Below are positions 42,133-50,678 of a DNA stretch of 64,000 nt, piece by piece. The notes under the pieces are model-generated. The model did not search any database and had not been told where the DNA came from. It saw nothing but the letters and a program-made list of their open reading frames with translations. Source of the DNA: Bacteroidales bacterium (lineage in GTDB: Bacteria; Bacteroidota; Bacteroidia; Bacteroidales; UBA932); the NCBI GenBank assembly GCA_017961345.1, contig JAGCXP010000053.1, positions 1 through 64,000 on the forward strand, written 5' to 3'. A program made the translations under genes and the position numbers. Position 1 is the stretch's first letter; every line of letters begins with the position of its first letter.

Positions 42133-43857
42133 TTATTCGAAGGAAAACTCGACACGGACAGGAATATGGTCTGAAGGATAGACTGGTCCGAGTTTGTCGT
42201 TGTTATATTGGGTAAAGTCGGTCTTGTAACCATGCAGCGACAGACCTCCTCTGTAGAAAAGATGGTCGATACGACGGTTCTCGGCGTAGTGGTAGTTGTC
42301 CGGGGAATAGCCCACGTCCGTGCCGGGACGCATGACACATTCTGCGTCCAGCACCCCCTCATTCGCGGCCATACTAAAGGCTGACGCCCAACCAGCCTCG
42401 CCGAAAAGCGGGTAACTGACATGTCCGCTCCAGGTGTTCATATCCCCGGCAATGATGGCGGGAAGGCCCTCGCTGTTGACAATGCGTGCCTGGGCGAGCA
42501 GGCTGCGGATGTTGCCGGCGTTCAGACAGGCGGTCGTATTGGCCAGCGAAGAAGCGGCATCCGTTCCGCGGATGGTCGGATGCGACGCAAACCAGTAGAA
42601 GGTTTTCCCGGTGATTTTGTCCCGGAACTTGGCCCAGACACATACGCGAATGTCTCCGGCTTTGTACAGCGTCCCGTCCACAGGGTCGGTATAGCTGTAT
42701 TCCGACCGGGAGGTAACGAGCGCCTGTGCATCGGGATCGCTCAGCCAGAAGATGCCATCGGAAAGCCGTTCGAAACGGATGGTCTTGTAGAGGATACAGG
42801 GAGCGAAGGAATATCCGCTGGAACTGGAACTGTTTTTCTTCATCACCCAGCTATACTGGCGAAGCGCCGGCTGGAGGGTATTGAATTCGGGCAATTCCAC
42901 CTCGTTGAGCGTGAGAATGTCGCAGTTCATCGATTTGATGATGGACACGAGGGTAGGAGAGGCCACGGCCCAACTGTTGTCCGGGCAACTTTCGTTGCGG
43001 CTGGTGATGGCGAGGATGTTGTAGGTGCCGGCAACGAGGCGGCCGGGATCGAAGAGCGTATTTTCCGGATAGTCTCCCAGACTTTCCTCGGCAAGGTCGG
43101 GACGGAACGCCGCCGCGGGCAGTTCTTTCACCTGACCGGGCGTGAGCGTAAGACCGCTTTCTTCATAATGGGATGTAGAATAGCGGCCCGCCGCATTGAA
43201 GTATTTGACGGAAAATCCCTGGGTATAGCGCCCGGAAAGAACGGGAACGGTGATGACCGTCCCGCTTTCGCTCAGGGTGATGCCTTCGGGATAACGCAGG
43301 TCCAGTTCCACGGAAGAGCCTCCCAGCAGGCTTCCGTTGAAGGCGCCGTCGGTGTAACCCATCCGGAAGGAGCCGGCGAGCATTTCATTGCCTTCGGCCC
43401 GGACGACTACCCGTGAAAGCGTTCCCGTTCCCGTCACGGGGAGACGAAGGAGGGAATACAGGGGGTTCATCACAACGGAAGCATCCGCCGCGGTGAGCGT
43501 GCCCCAAAGGGGTGTCGCCGTAGAAGGGGCTTTTCCGGCGGTACAGGTCAGGGTCGTGGGGATTTCAACCGTCTGGGCGGTGTTCCCGGGATAGAGGACA
43601 TTGATCCGCTCTCCCCTGGAGGGTTCATACCGGTCAAAGAGGAAGGATGCAGCCGCTCCGCCCTGTTCGAGGGAACGCGACAGTTTCGTGTTCGCAGACA
43701 CGACATCCCCGGCCGACCAGGCAAATCCGGCGGAAGAAGCCTCTCCGGAAAGGGTCGCGGAGAGGGCCCAGGGCTCCAGCTTGATCTCCTCCTGCTTCTG
43801 GCAGGCGGCAAGCAGCAGAATCAGGGCCAGTGGCAGTATGTATTTGCTTTTTACCAT
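42133..43857 (-). CDS. EEP-family phosphoesterase lipoprotein with fimbrillin-like N-domain
   Basis: A 574-residue lipoprotein, lipobox LLLAAC (Cys19). The N-terminal part (about 25-255) resembles a fimbrillin-like module (FAWSAGDVVSAN, then RINVLYPGNT). The C-terminal EEP domain (about 278-574) has every expected motif: AGTYNILA, LTLNEVEL, FASHPT, IIAGDMNTW, RRIDHLFYRGG and YPSDHIPV. It is therefore a probable active phosphodiesterase, nuclease or phosphatase on the cell surface or in the periplasm. It has the same architecture as the 23043-24662 product. It lies in the susC operon between the Trp-repeat protein and the GLUG genes. Confidence 0.87.
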   Translation of the reverse strand: MVKSKYILPLALILLLAACQKQEEIKLEPWALSATLSGEASSAGFAWSAGDVVSANTKLSRSLEQGGAAASFLFDRYEPSRGERINVLYPGNTAQTVEIPTTLTCTAGKAPSTATPLWGTLTAADASVVMNPLYSLLRLPVTGTGTLSRVVVRAEGNEMLAGSFRMGYTDGAFNGSLLGGSSVELDLRYPEGITLSESGTVITVPVLSGRYTQGFSVKYFNAAGRYSTSHYEESGLTLTPGQVKELPAAAFRPDLAEESLGDYPENTLFDPGRLVAGTYNILAITSRNESCPDNSWAVASPTLVSIIKSMNCDILTLNEVELPEFNTLQPALRQYSWVMKKNSSSSSGYSFAPCILYKTIRFERLSDGIFWLSDPDAQALVTSRSEYSYTDPVDGTLYKAGDIRVCVWAKFRDKITGKTFYWFASHPTIRGTDAASSLANTTACLNAGNIRSLLAQARIVNSEGLPAIIAGDMNTWSGHVSYPLFGEAGWASAFSMAANEGVLDAECVMRPGTDVGYSPDNYHYAENRRIDHLFYRGGLSLHGYKTDFTQYNNDKLGPVYPSDHIPVRVEFSFE

Positions 43858-43878
43858 CGGTAACTGTTTTTGAAAGGT

Positions 43879-45018
43879 TTATACGCCAAACTGGAGAACG
43901 GTCCAGGTGAAATGTTCCAGAGAGCCGGTCACGTCGTTGCCGGAAGGAGCGGGCGGGGCGGGGACATCCGGGACCAGATTGTTCCAGTCGTAATTCTCCT
44001 GGGAACCGGTCACGTCCGAGCTGGGCGTGGGAGGGGTAGGAGGCGTGGGGATGTTCGGGAAGAGGTCGTTCCAGCCGAAATTCTCCTGAGAGCCGGTCAC
44101 GTCTTCGCCGGGTGTGGGCGGCGTAGGCGGAACGGGAGCATCGCCGGGGAAGAGATCGGTCCAGGTATATGCTTCCAGTCCGGTATCCAGGTGATCCACG
44201 TCTGCACTCTTGTAAAGGCGGATGACGTTGACCTGTCCGCTGCGGATGGTCAGGCCGCCGGTCGGGACGGACCAGTTGCGGCTGTATTGCGTGTTGTCGG
44301 CCAGGCGGACGGACACGTTCAGGGCAAGGCCTTCCTGAAGCGCGACATCCGTCCAGGGAATGGCCATCCAGGCGTGGAGGAGATGGTCGGCACCGATGCT
44401 GACGCCACTGAGCGAGAGGCTCCAGCTTGTCCCCATATCGCTCGTTCCATTGTTGGTCTGCGGGAAAATCGCCTGCTCGGCGGAAAGCGTGATGGCAACG
44501 GGAGCGGCTGCACTCTCGGGCAATTCTACCCGCCAATAGAGCACGCCGTTTTGCCGGGCCTGGGAGAAGCCCAGGTCGGCATAGTCGCTGACATCTTCAA
44601 TCATGGCGTTCCACTCCAGATGGGCGGTGGAATTGTTGCCGTTTTGCGTCTGGCCGGCGTAACTGCGCTCACGCAGCTGCTGCGCGGAGATGTAACGGCC
44701 GGGATAGAACACCGTAAAGCGCGAGCCGGAGACCGGCGTGCCGGTAAAATTCGCGACATGCGCCCTATAGCCGGGACAAATCGTGTACAACTCCGAGCTC
44801 TCGCCCACCACGCGCAGGGCATCCCCGTTCTGCCAACTCAGGGCCAGGCCGCCGGTCGAAGAGGGCGTCATCGACACCTTGGTCTTCATCGAGGCCGGCA
44901 GGGAGGCCCGGATGAGGGAACTGCCTTCCACGGAGGGGGCAGCCGCCTCTTTTCCGCAGGCGGAGAGCACCAGCGCCAGCAGGGCCGTCGTCAGGATCTT
45001 TACTTGAGTAGTTGCCAT
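43879..45018 (-). CDS. Fimbrillin-like lipoprotein with C-terminal Trp-containing repeats
   Basis: A 379-residue lipoprotein, lipobox LVLSAC (Cys21). Residues about 45-260 closely match the N-domain of the GLUG protein at 28830-31550 (FTVFYPGRYISA against FTVFYPGSYANV, and HLEWNAM against HLEWNAI). The C-terminus (about 275-379) is built of four units of 18-31 residues. Three begin DVTGS-x-E and each holds an aromatic-x-Trp-x-x-Leu core, separated by Pro-rich linkers such as PTPPTPPTP. No known family is recognised. The ATG at 45018 lies inside the end of the upstream BNR-EEP gene (19-bp overlap), suggesting translational coupling. Confidence 0.8.
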   Translation of the reverse strand: MATTQVKILTTALLALVLSACGKEAAAPSVEGSSLIRASLPASMKTKVSMTPSSTGGLALSWQNGDALRVVGESSELYTICPGYRAHVANFTGTPVSGSRFTVFYPGRYISAQQLRERSYAGQTQNGNNSTAHLEWNAMIEDVSDYADLGFSQARQNGVLYWRVELPESAAAPVAITLSAEQAIFPQTNNGTSDMGTSWSLSLSGVSIGADHLLHAWMAIPWTDVALQEGLALNVSVRLADNTQYSRNWSVPTGGLTIRSGQVNVIRLYKSADVDHLDTGLEAYTWTDLFPGDAPVPPTPPTPGEDVTGSQENFGWNDLFPNIPTPPTPPTPSSDVTGSQENYDWNNLVPDVPAPPAPSGNDVTGSLEHFTWTVLQFGV

Positions 45019-46889
45019 TGTATCTTGATTGGATTGTGGTCGGAACCGGCCGGAATCCCGGCGTGTTCCTCGCAAAGTATTTCCCAGGTATCCACCCGGC
45101 TCAGTCCGGGCGTAAAATAAATGTGGTCGATGTGCTTGCCGTCCTGCTTGATTTTAGCCGGCGTGGCGTAGTGTCCGGTCGAGGTCGTCTTGGGGTTGAC
45201 CGCCTTACGGGCCTGCGTCATCGCATCCTTGATCCACGGGCCGGCGGCCAGCAATTGAATGGCGGGATTGTCTTCGGTGGCATTGTAGTCACCCGTACAG
45301 AAGGCGGGATAGCCGGCGGCAATCTCCTGAATCTTGCTCAGCAGCAGGCGGGCGGAGGTCATCTGCGCGTCATACACGACAAAATCAAAGTGGGAGTTGA
45401 ACAGGAAGAAAACGTTGCCGCTGCTCTTGTCGCGGAACTTGGCCCAGATGCACAGACGGCAGCTCGGACCGCCGAAGCCTCCGTTCTTTCCGGGAATCTC
45501 GGTGTACCAGAACATTCCGTCGTCCAGTTTTTCGATGCGTTCCTTGCGCCAGAAAATGGAGTTCGAGAAGTCGTTCTTCTCCAGGTTGGTGCAGGCGAAG
45601 ATGCTCTCCCACTTGTCTCCCAGGCGGGCGACGAGGTCGTCGTATTCCGGCCGGAAAGGCTCCTGCACGCCCACGACGTCGAACTCATACTTGCGGAAGA
45701 GTTCATTCACATACTCCAGACGCTGCTCCCAGGGATAGCCCTCATTCTTGTTGCGGTATTCGATGTTGAAGGTCGCCACGGTAAGCGGCTGTCCGGAAGG
45801 TTTGCCTTTGGTCGAGAGATAGGGCTTGATAGTCTGGGCATAACTCCGGGCACGGCCTTCCGCTACGAGGATTTTCGCCTTCTGGGAAGCCTCCAGCGTA
45901 CGGGTGGGGACGCCGGCATTGATTTCCATCTCGCTCGTGCGGACGAAATACACTTCGCTGCAACTGCCGTCGAGCGGCTGGTAGGCGTAGAGGATATAGA
46001 TGCTGCCGTCGCCGGGTGCGAGGGCGCAGGGGCAGCAGGCGTCCGTGCGGCTGTCGAGAATCAGATCGCCGTACCAGCTCTGGCCCTCATCGTCCGAAAG
46101 ATAAGCAAAGAGGCGGTCAGGAACGTAATAAATCCGCTGGTCGAGCCGACCGTTTTTGACGGCCAGCCACTTGCCGTTCGGAAGCATCGACAGGGACATC
46201 GGCATATCGGGCGCATACAGCAGCGGAGCGGGAGCGGACCAGCTCTGGCCGAAATTCGCAGACTGCGACAGCCATCTCCACTGGGTGCCCGTCGCCCGGT
46301 TGAGCAGGGCCAGACGGCCGTTGCGGTAAGGCATCAGGACGGGGTCGGGACGGCCGGAATTCACCTTGTAGGGAAGTTTCACGCCGGAAGGCCGGGCAAA
46401 CCAGTGCGCGCCCCGGTCCATGGAAAGCAGCGTGCCGGGAGCCTGTTCATCGCTCAGGTAGACCGGCAGCAGGATGGCGCCGTTGCGCAGCACCACGGGA
46501 GGGGCGCTGCAATAACCCTTGGCCAGGCCGACCGGTTCGGACCAGGCCGGCGTTTCCTCGTCGGGACGCGCGCAGATGCGCATGGTCAGCGAACCGTCGG
46601 AAGCCGTGGCAAACAGACGGACTTCTCCGAAAAATCCCCGCCAAAGCACGGCATCGGAAAGGGCGGGCAGCTCCTGCACCTTTTCCCATTTTTCGCCCTT
46701 GGAACTGCTGCCCAGCAGACAGACCTTGTCGTCGGCCTGAATGGCCGCGAGCAGTTTGCCGCCGGGGGTCATCACCAGGCTCGTCGGACGCACGCGCTGT
46801 ACGTCAAGGCCCAGCGGGGCGGCCGCGAAAAGCGGCAGGGTCGCCATGGCCAGCAGGCAAAGCAAAATGAAGTTCTTGATCCGTACCAT
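45000..46889 (-). CDS. BNR (sialidase-like) domain fused to an EEP phosphoesterase
   Basis: A 629-residue exported protein with signal peptide LLAMATLPLFAAA. Residues about 30-345 form a BNR/sialidase-like propeller with Asp-box copies (SMDRGAHW, SDDEGQSW and degenerate SANFGQSW and SSSKGEKW). I see no clear FRIP motif, so sialidase activity is doubtful. Residues about 368-629 form a complete EEP domain: ATFNIEYR, GVQEPF, FNSHFD, CTGDYNAT, HIDHIYF and GSDHNPI. The coupling suggests that a glycan-recognising propeller positions a phosphodiesterase. It follows the DUF5689 gene by 3 bp. Confidence 0.86.
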   Translation of the reverse strand: MVRIKNFILLCLLAMATLPLFAAAPLGLDVQRVRPTSLVMTPGGKLLAAIQADDKVCLLGSSSKGEKWEKVQELPALSDAVLWRGFFGEVRLFATASDGSLTMRICARPDEETPAWSEPVGLAKGYCSAPPVVLRNGAILLPVYLSDEQAPGTLLSMDRGAHWFARPSGVKLPYKVNSGRPDPVLMPYRNGRLALLNRATGTQWRWLSQSANFGQSWSAPAPLLYAPDMPMSLSMLPNGKWLAVKNGRLDQRIYYVPDRLFAYLSDDEGQSWYGDLILDSRTDACCPCALAPGDGSIYILYAYQPLDGSCSEVYFVRTSEMEINAGVPTRTLEASQKAKILVAEGRARSYAQTIKPYLSTKGKPSGQPLTVATFNIEYRNKNEGYPWEQRLEYVNELFRKYEFDVVGVQEPFRPEYDDLVARLGDKWESIFACTNLEKNDFSNSIFWRKERIEKLDDGMFWYTEIPGKNGGFGGPSCRLCIWAKFRDKSSGNVFFLFNSHFDFVVYDAQMTSARLLLSKIQEIAAGYPAFCTGDYNATEDNPAIQLLAAGPWIKDAMTQARKAVNPKTTSTGHYATPAKIKQDGKHIDHIYFTPGLSRVDTWEILCEEHAGIPAGSDHNPIKIQWQLLK

Positions 46890-46892
46890 AGG

Positions 46893-48464
46893 CTATCTGT
46901 ATCTAAGGGTGATGGCGCCGAAACTGACGACGGACCAGTATGTCATATTCTGCCGCAGGGCCGCATTGGCCGAACCCTGCTCCGCAAGTGTCATGAGTAC
47001 CTTGCGGGTGGGAAAGATGCGGACATAGACGCTTTCCTGCCCGATCAGCGAGGACGGCAGTTCGACCAGATGCTCGGTCATGCCCATACCGGCCTCCATC
47101 GACGTGGTATAGGTCACGCCCTCCATGGTGCTTTCCCACCAGGGCAGGGTATGCAGGCGGATGTCAGGAATGTCCATCCGGGCGATATTGACGTTGTCGG
47201 TGGATACTTCCACGCCCCACCAGGCCGGATTCAGCCGTGAGCAGGAGGCCTTGTTGGCACCGGCTGCGAAGGAGAACGCGAGGAAGAGTTTCTGGGCTTT
47301 CAGATTTTTAGTGGAAAACTTCAGCACCACGGCATTGCCGCAGTCGTCACCCCAGTTCCACCAGTTGGGAACCTGGGCGCGGATTTCCATCGCTCCCTGG
47401 CGGACCAGTCCCTTGGCGCCCCGGATTTCCGCCTTGGCGGGCTCCAGGACGGGATTGTTGCAATCCAGTCCGCGGTAGGTGGAGGTCGTCCCTTCGAGGG
47501 TCAGTTCTCCCTTGCCCACTTCGGGTACCATCTTTTCGCTGCGGAAACGCTCCACGGGGCCCTCGGTGGTGTTGAAGGTCTTTTCGCCGTCGTTCCAGTT
47601 CCATTCAGCCAGCGTCTTGAACGAAGAAGGACCGTTCCAGTCGAAGGCGATGTCGCTCTCTTCGAGCGGACGGATCTGCCAGCCGCGGACGCTGCCGTAG
47701 CGGACATTGTCCTCATCCACGAGGATGCCGCTGATCGTACCCTTTCCCTGCGGAACGCCCTTGCCGGTCCGGCGCCAGGGCGTGCGGGCGTTGATGACCA
47801 CGTACAGGGGCGTGGCCTGGCCGTCGCAAAGCAGGCTCTGCCAGGTGTCCATATAGCCCAGCGGCTTGTACTTTTTGTTGTCGGGATTGGAACGGGCGTA
47901 ACTCTCGAGGATATTGACATACGCACCGTCCTTGAAGACATATTCGCAATCCGGGATGCTCACCCAGGTATTGAGGTCTTCGGCCTTCAGCTCGCGCAGG
48001 GTCTTCTGACGCAACGGCAGGTCGGCGGCCGTGCCTTCCGTCACGGAGAGAATGCTTCCGTTGGGAAGGTCTTCAATGGAAAGGGCGCCCCTGGCCGTCA
48101 TTTTGAGGACGGCGCCTTTGAGGGAAAGCGTCAGGCGGGCATAGCGGAGCGCCCGGGCGGCCTCGGGATCGAAGTGCTGGAAGACCAATTTGGCGCCCAG
48201 CCCTTCCGAAGGGCTTTCCAGATAGGCGGTACGGTCGTTCTGCGTGGAGGAGTTGTTGCGGAACGTCCGCTGCTCCCCTTCCGCGAGGTTGGAATGCTTG
48301 GGCTCGCTGATAACAAGGCCCGTCAGTTCCAACTCCTCGGAAACCGTCTGCTCCCCGCCCGGGGCGACCATCGTCCGAAGTTCGCCGAAGCTCACCTCCC
48401 GGGCCTGAAGCATCAGGCTCATCCCGGGCAGGAGACAAAGTAGGACCAGAAGACTTCTTTTCAT
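46893..48464 (-). CDS. Exported DUF5689-type protein
   Basis: A 523-residue protein with an N-terminal signal peptide (LLCLLPGMSLMLQA) and no lipobox Cys. Residues about 22-275 resemble the DUF5689 domain, an OB-fold-like region of Bacteroidota surface proteins (LELTGLVISEP, ITRELKAED-like segments, NARTPWRRTGKGVPQG). Residues about 285-523 form a beta-sandwich shared with the two next upstream proteins, with the common motif (I/L)-x-G-(Q/K)-(E/D)-x-VYVRI. It is the shortest of three tandem paralogues and lacks the BACON domains. Function is unknown; it may bind ligand for the SusCD pair. Confidence 0.75.
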   Translation of the reverse strand: MKRSLLVLLCLLPGMSLMLQAREVSFGELRTMVAPGGEQTVSEELELTGLVISEPKHSNLAEGEQRTFRNNSSTQNDRTAYLESPSEGLGAKLVFQHFDPEAARALRYARLTLSLKGAVLKMTARGALSIEDLPNGSILSVTEGTAADLPLRQKTLRELKAEDLNTWVSIPDCEYVFKDGAYVNILESYARSNPDNKKYKPLGYMDTWQSLLCDGQATPLYVVINARTPWRRTGKGVPQGKGTISGILVDEDNVRYGSVRGWQIRPLEESDIAFDWNGPSSFKTLAEWNWNDGEKTFNTTEGPVERFRSEKMVPEVGKGELTLEGTTSTYRGLDCNNPVLEPAKAEIRGAKGLVRQGAMEIRAQVPNWWNWGDDCGNAVVLKFSTKNLKAQKLFLAFSFAAGANKASCSRLNPAWWGVEVSTDNVNIARMDIPDIRLHTLPWWESTMEGVTYTTSMEAGMGMTEHLVELPSSLIGQESVYVRIFPTRKVLMTLAEQGSANAALRQNMTYWSVVSFGAITLRYR

Positions 48465-48473
48465 CGCGGACGC

Positions 48474-50678
48474 TTATTTATTATAACGAATCGCCAGATA
48501 GTTCATCGCGCTGTTGGCCTTGGAGGACTTTCCGGCCTCTCCGTTGACAAAGTTGGTATCCAGATAACCCTGCGGCGTACTGCCCTTGTGGTTGCGGGGC
48601 ATCAGGCGGATATAGACTTCGTCCTTGCCCAACATTTCCAGCGGGAGCGGAATGTCGATGGGCTTGAAGCCGGCGCTTTGCCAGGGCTGGGTGACCGTCC
48701 AGAGCACCACGTCGGGCACGGAATATTCAACGATGTCGTTCCAGACCGTGGCGGCCTCATTGGAGGTGCTCCACTGGGCAATCCACTGGTTCGGGCTCAA
48801 GCCTTCCTGCGAAGGATTGAGCACGGAAATCTGCATCGAAAGTTTGTCGGTCGCAATTCCTTGAGTGGAGAATTTCACGACCCAGTACTCCGAGGTGTCT
48901 GTGGCAGCGTTCCACCAACGTTCCCGCATCCAGGCCAGGGCGTAGGTGTCGTTGGCGTCGAGGCGGCCCTTATCCACCGGGGAATAGTCGGCCGCATAGT
49001 CCGTCCCGTCCTCCAGGATAATGCCGAAAGCATGCTCGTTCAGTTTGGAGCCGTCGACAATCGGGCCGAGATAGGAAAAGTCATAGACCGGCCAGGCGTG
49101 GGTATGATAAACGGAATGGGTAGTGCCGGCGAAGCTGTGATCCAGCGTCCCCGTTCCGTAGGTAGCACTCCAACTTCCGTCCTGATTGCCGGAAACATAG
49201 CGCCACTCGCAGATCATTTCCGAGAATCCGTCGTGGAAGTCGTCCGCGAAGGCGATGTCCGAAAAAGCCTGGGGACGAATCTGATAGTCGCCGATATTGC
49301 CGCAGTCGTCTTCATCTGCGGCATCCGCATCGATGAAGCGGCGGTATTTCTCGTGGACCAGCACACCTGTGACCTTGCCGCTGCCATAGCCGATGCGGCT
49401 GCCGTCACGACGCCACTCGGCGCTGGTATTGGTATAAAGATACAGGCTCTTTCCCGTGATATCGCGCAGCAGCGTCGGGAATTTATTGATACGGTGCGCG
49501 CCATAAATGGAGGCATAGCCCTCGTTGATCGGAGTCAGGCTGCCCTTGCGGATGGGGAACTCGCAATCGTTCAGCGTCACGCGGGTATAAAGGTCGGCAT
49601 CCGTCAACTCCGAGATTCTCTTGTTCTTGACGGGAATCAGCGCCGCATCCACCGCCTCGTCGGAAAGAATGTTGGAGGCCATCAGACCGCGCAGCACGAT
49701 GCGGGTGGGATGTTCATAGCGGGTCAGGGTCGCATCCTTGAGATTCAGCTGCGCCTTGGAGTTGTACGCGAGAATGTTGTCTTCCTCCTTGGAGAATTCG
49801 AGCATCACGCCGTAAGCGGCCGTCTCGTCTTCCAGATAAGCCGTCCGGACAGTCCCGCTGTAATCGATGGTCGTGGAGGTGGACTGGGGATTGTCTCCGG
49901 CGTTTCCGCCTTCGCGGTCACTGATGACAAAGCCCTCGAGGGTATAGTCGTCAGCCACCATCGTCGGCTCGGTAGTAGCCATCGAGCGCAACTGCTCGAA
50001 GGTGAGTTTCGTTCCCACGACATTCTGGCGGTTGGCCTGCGTGAGGCGAAGGTCCGCTTCCAAAAGTTCATCCCAGCCGTCCCGGTAGGAAACGCCGACA
50101 ACCGCCTTGCGGACATCGGTCTCGCTGGGATTGTCCTGCGTGGAAAGCACCAGCTGCGCCCCGTCAATCGAGACCGACCGGACCCACTCGGCGGCATCCT
50201 TGTCCAGATAGATGGTGGAAAATTTCAGGTCTACGGCGGGGATATTGGTCTGGATGCCCACGCGCGTATCTTCGGCGGCGTTATAGACGACGACACCGGT
50301 CGCGCTCAGGCTCAGCGTCTGCTCGTAGGCGCCTTCCTGCTTGATAAAGACGGTATCGATGCGCGCCTGCGTCTGGACGACGAGCGGCACCCTCCGGCGG
50401 GGACCGGCGTTGGCCGCCAGATCCACGGTCAGGACGTCGTCCGCCTCAAAAGAAGTCTTGAGCAGACGCGCCCAGGAGACGTCTCCCGCCAGGAAGGCTA
50501 CGCCAGGCATATTGGTCAATACCTTGACACGTGTCTGCCCGCCATCCGCTCCGACCAGATACTCGTCGGCATCGGTTCCCAGTTCCTCGGGAACCTGCAG
50601 CCGCGATTTTTCAAAGTCGCAGGAGGTCACCAGACCTATGATTGAAAGAAGAAGAATCAGTCTTTTCATGTGCTGCAT
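48474..50678 (-). CDS. BACON/DUF5689-type surface lipoprotein
   Basis: A 734-residue lipoprotein, lipobox LVTSC (Cys20 from the ATG at 50678, Cys17 from the ATG at 50669). Two BACON-like domains (about 30-110 and 115-215) come first, then a DUF5689 region (about 220-480, with TLEGFVISDREGG and RVTLNDCEFPI) and a C-terminal beta-sandwich (about 490-734, LGKDEVYIRLMP). Its start forms a TGATG overlap with the stop of the upstream gene, so I favour the ATG at 50678. BACON domains often act as carbohydrate-binding or spacer modules. It belongs to a series of three tandem paralogues. Confidence 0.78.
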   Translation of the reverse strand: MQHMKRLILLLSIIGLVTSCDFEKSRLQVPEELGTDADEYLVGADGGQTRVKVLTNMPGVAFLAGDVSWARLLKTSFEADDVLTVDLAANAGPRRRVPLVVQTQARIDTVFIKQEGAYEQTLSLSATGVVVYNAAEDTRVGIQTNIPAVDLKFSTIYLDKDAAEWVRSVSIDGAQLVLSTQDNPSETDVRKAVVGVSYRDGWDELLEADLRLTQANRQNVVGTKLTFEQLRSMATTEPTMVADDYTLEGFVISDREGGNAGDNPQSTSTTIDYSGTVRTAYLEDETAAYGVMLEFSKEEDNILAYNSKAQLNLKDATLTRYEHPTRIVLRGLMASNILSDEAVDAALIPVKNKRISELTDADLYTRVTLNDCEFPIRKGSLTPINEGYASIYGAHRINKFPTLLRDITGKSLYLYTNTSAEWRRDGSRIGYGSGKVTGVLVHEKYRRFIDADAADEDDCGNIGDYQIRPQAFSDIAFADDFHDGFSEMICEWRYVSGNQDGSWSATYGTGTLDHSFAGTTHSVYHTHAWPVYDFSYLGPIVDGSKLNEHAFGIILEDGTDYAADYSPVDKGRLDANDTYALAWMRERWWNAATDTSEYWVVKFSTQGIATDKLSMQISVLNPSQEGLSPNQWIAQWSTSNEAATVWNDIVEYSVPDVVLWTVTQPWQSAGFKPIDIPLPLEMLGKDEVYIRLMPRNHKGSTPQGYLDTNFVNGEAGKSSKANSAMNYLAIRYNK

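Noticed and set aside
45000..46889. A true sialidase
   Set aside because: Asp boxes are present, but I could not see the FRIP motif or the Arg triad, so only a sialidase-like propeller is claimed.
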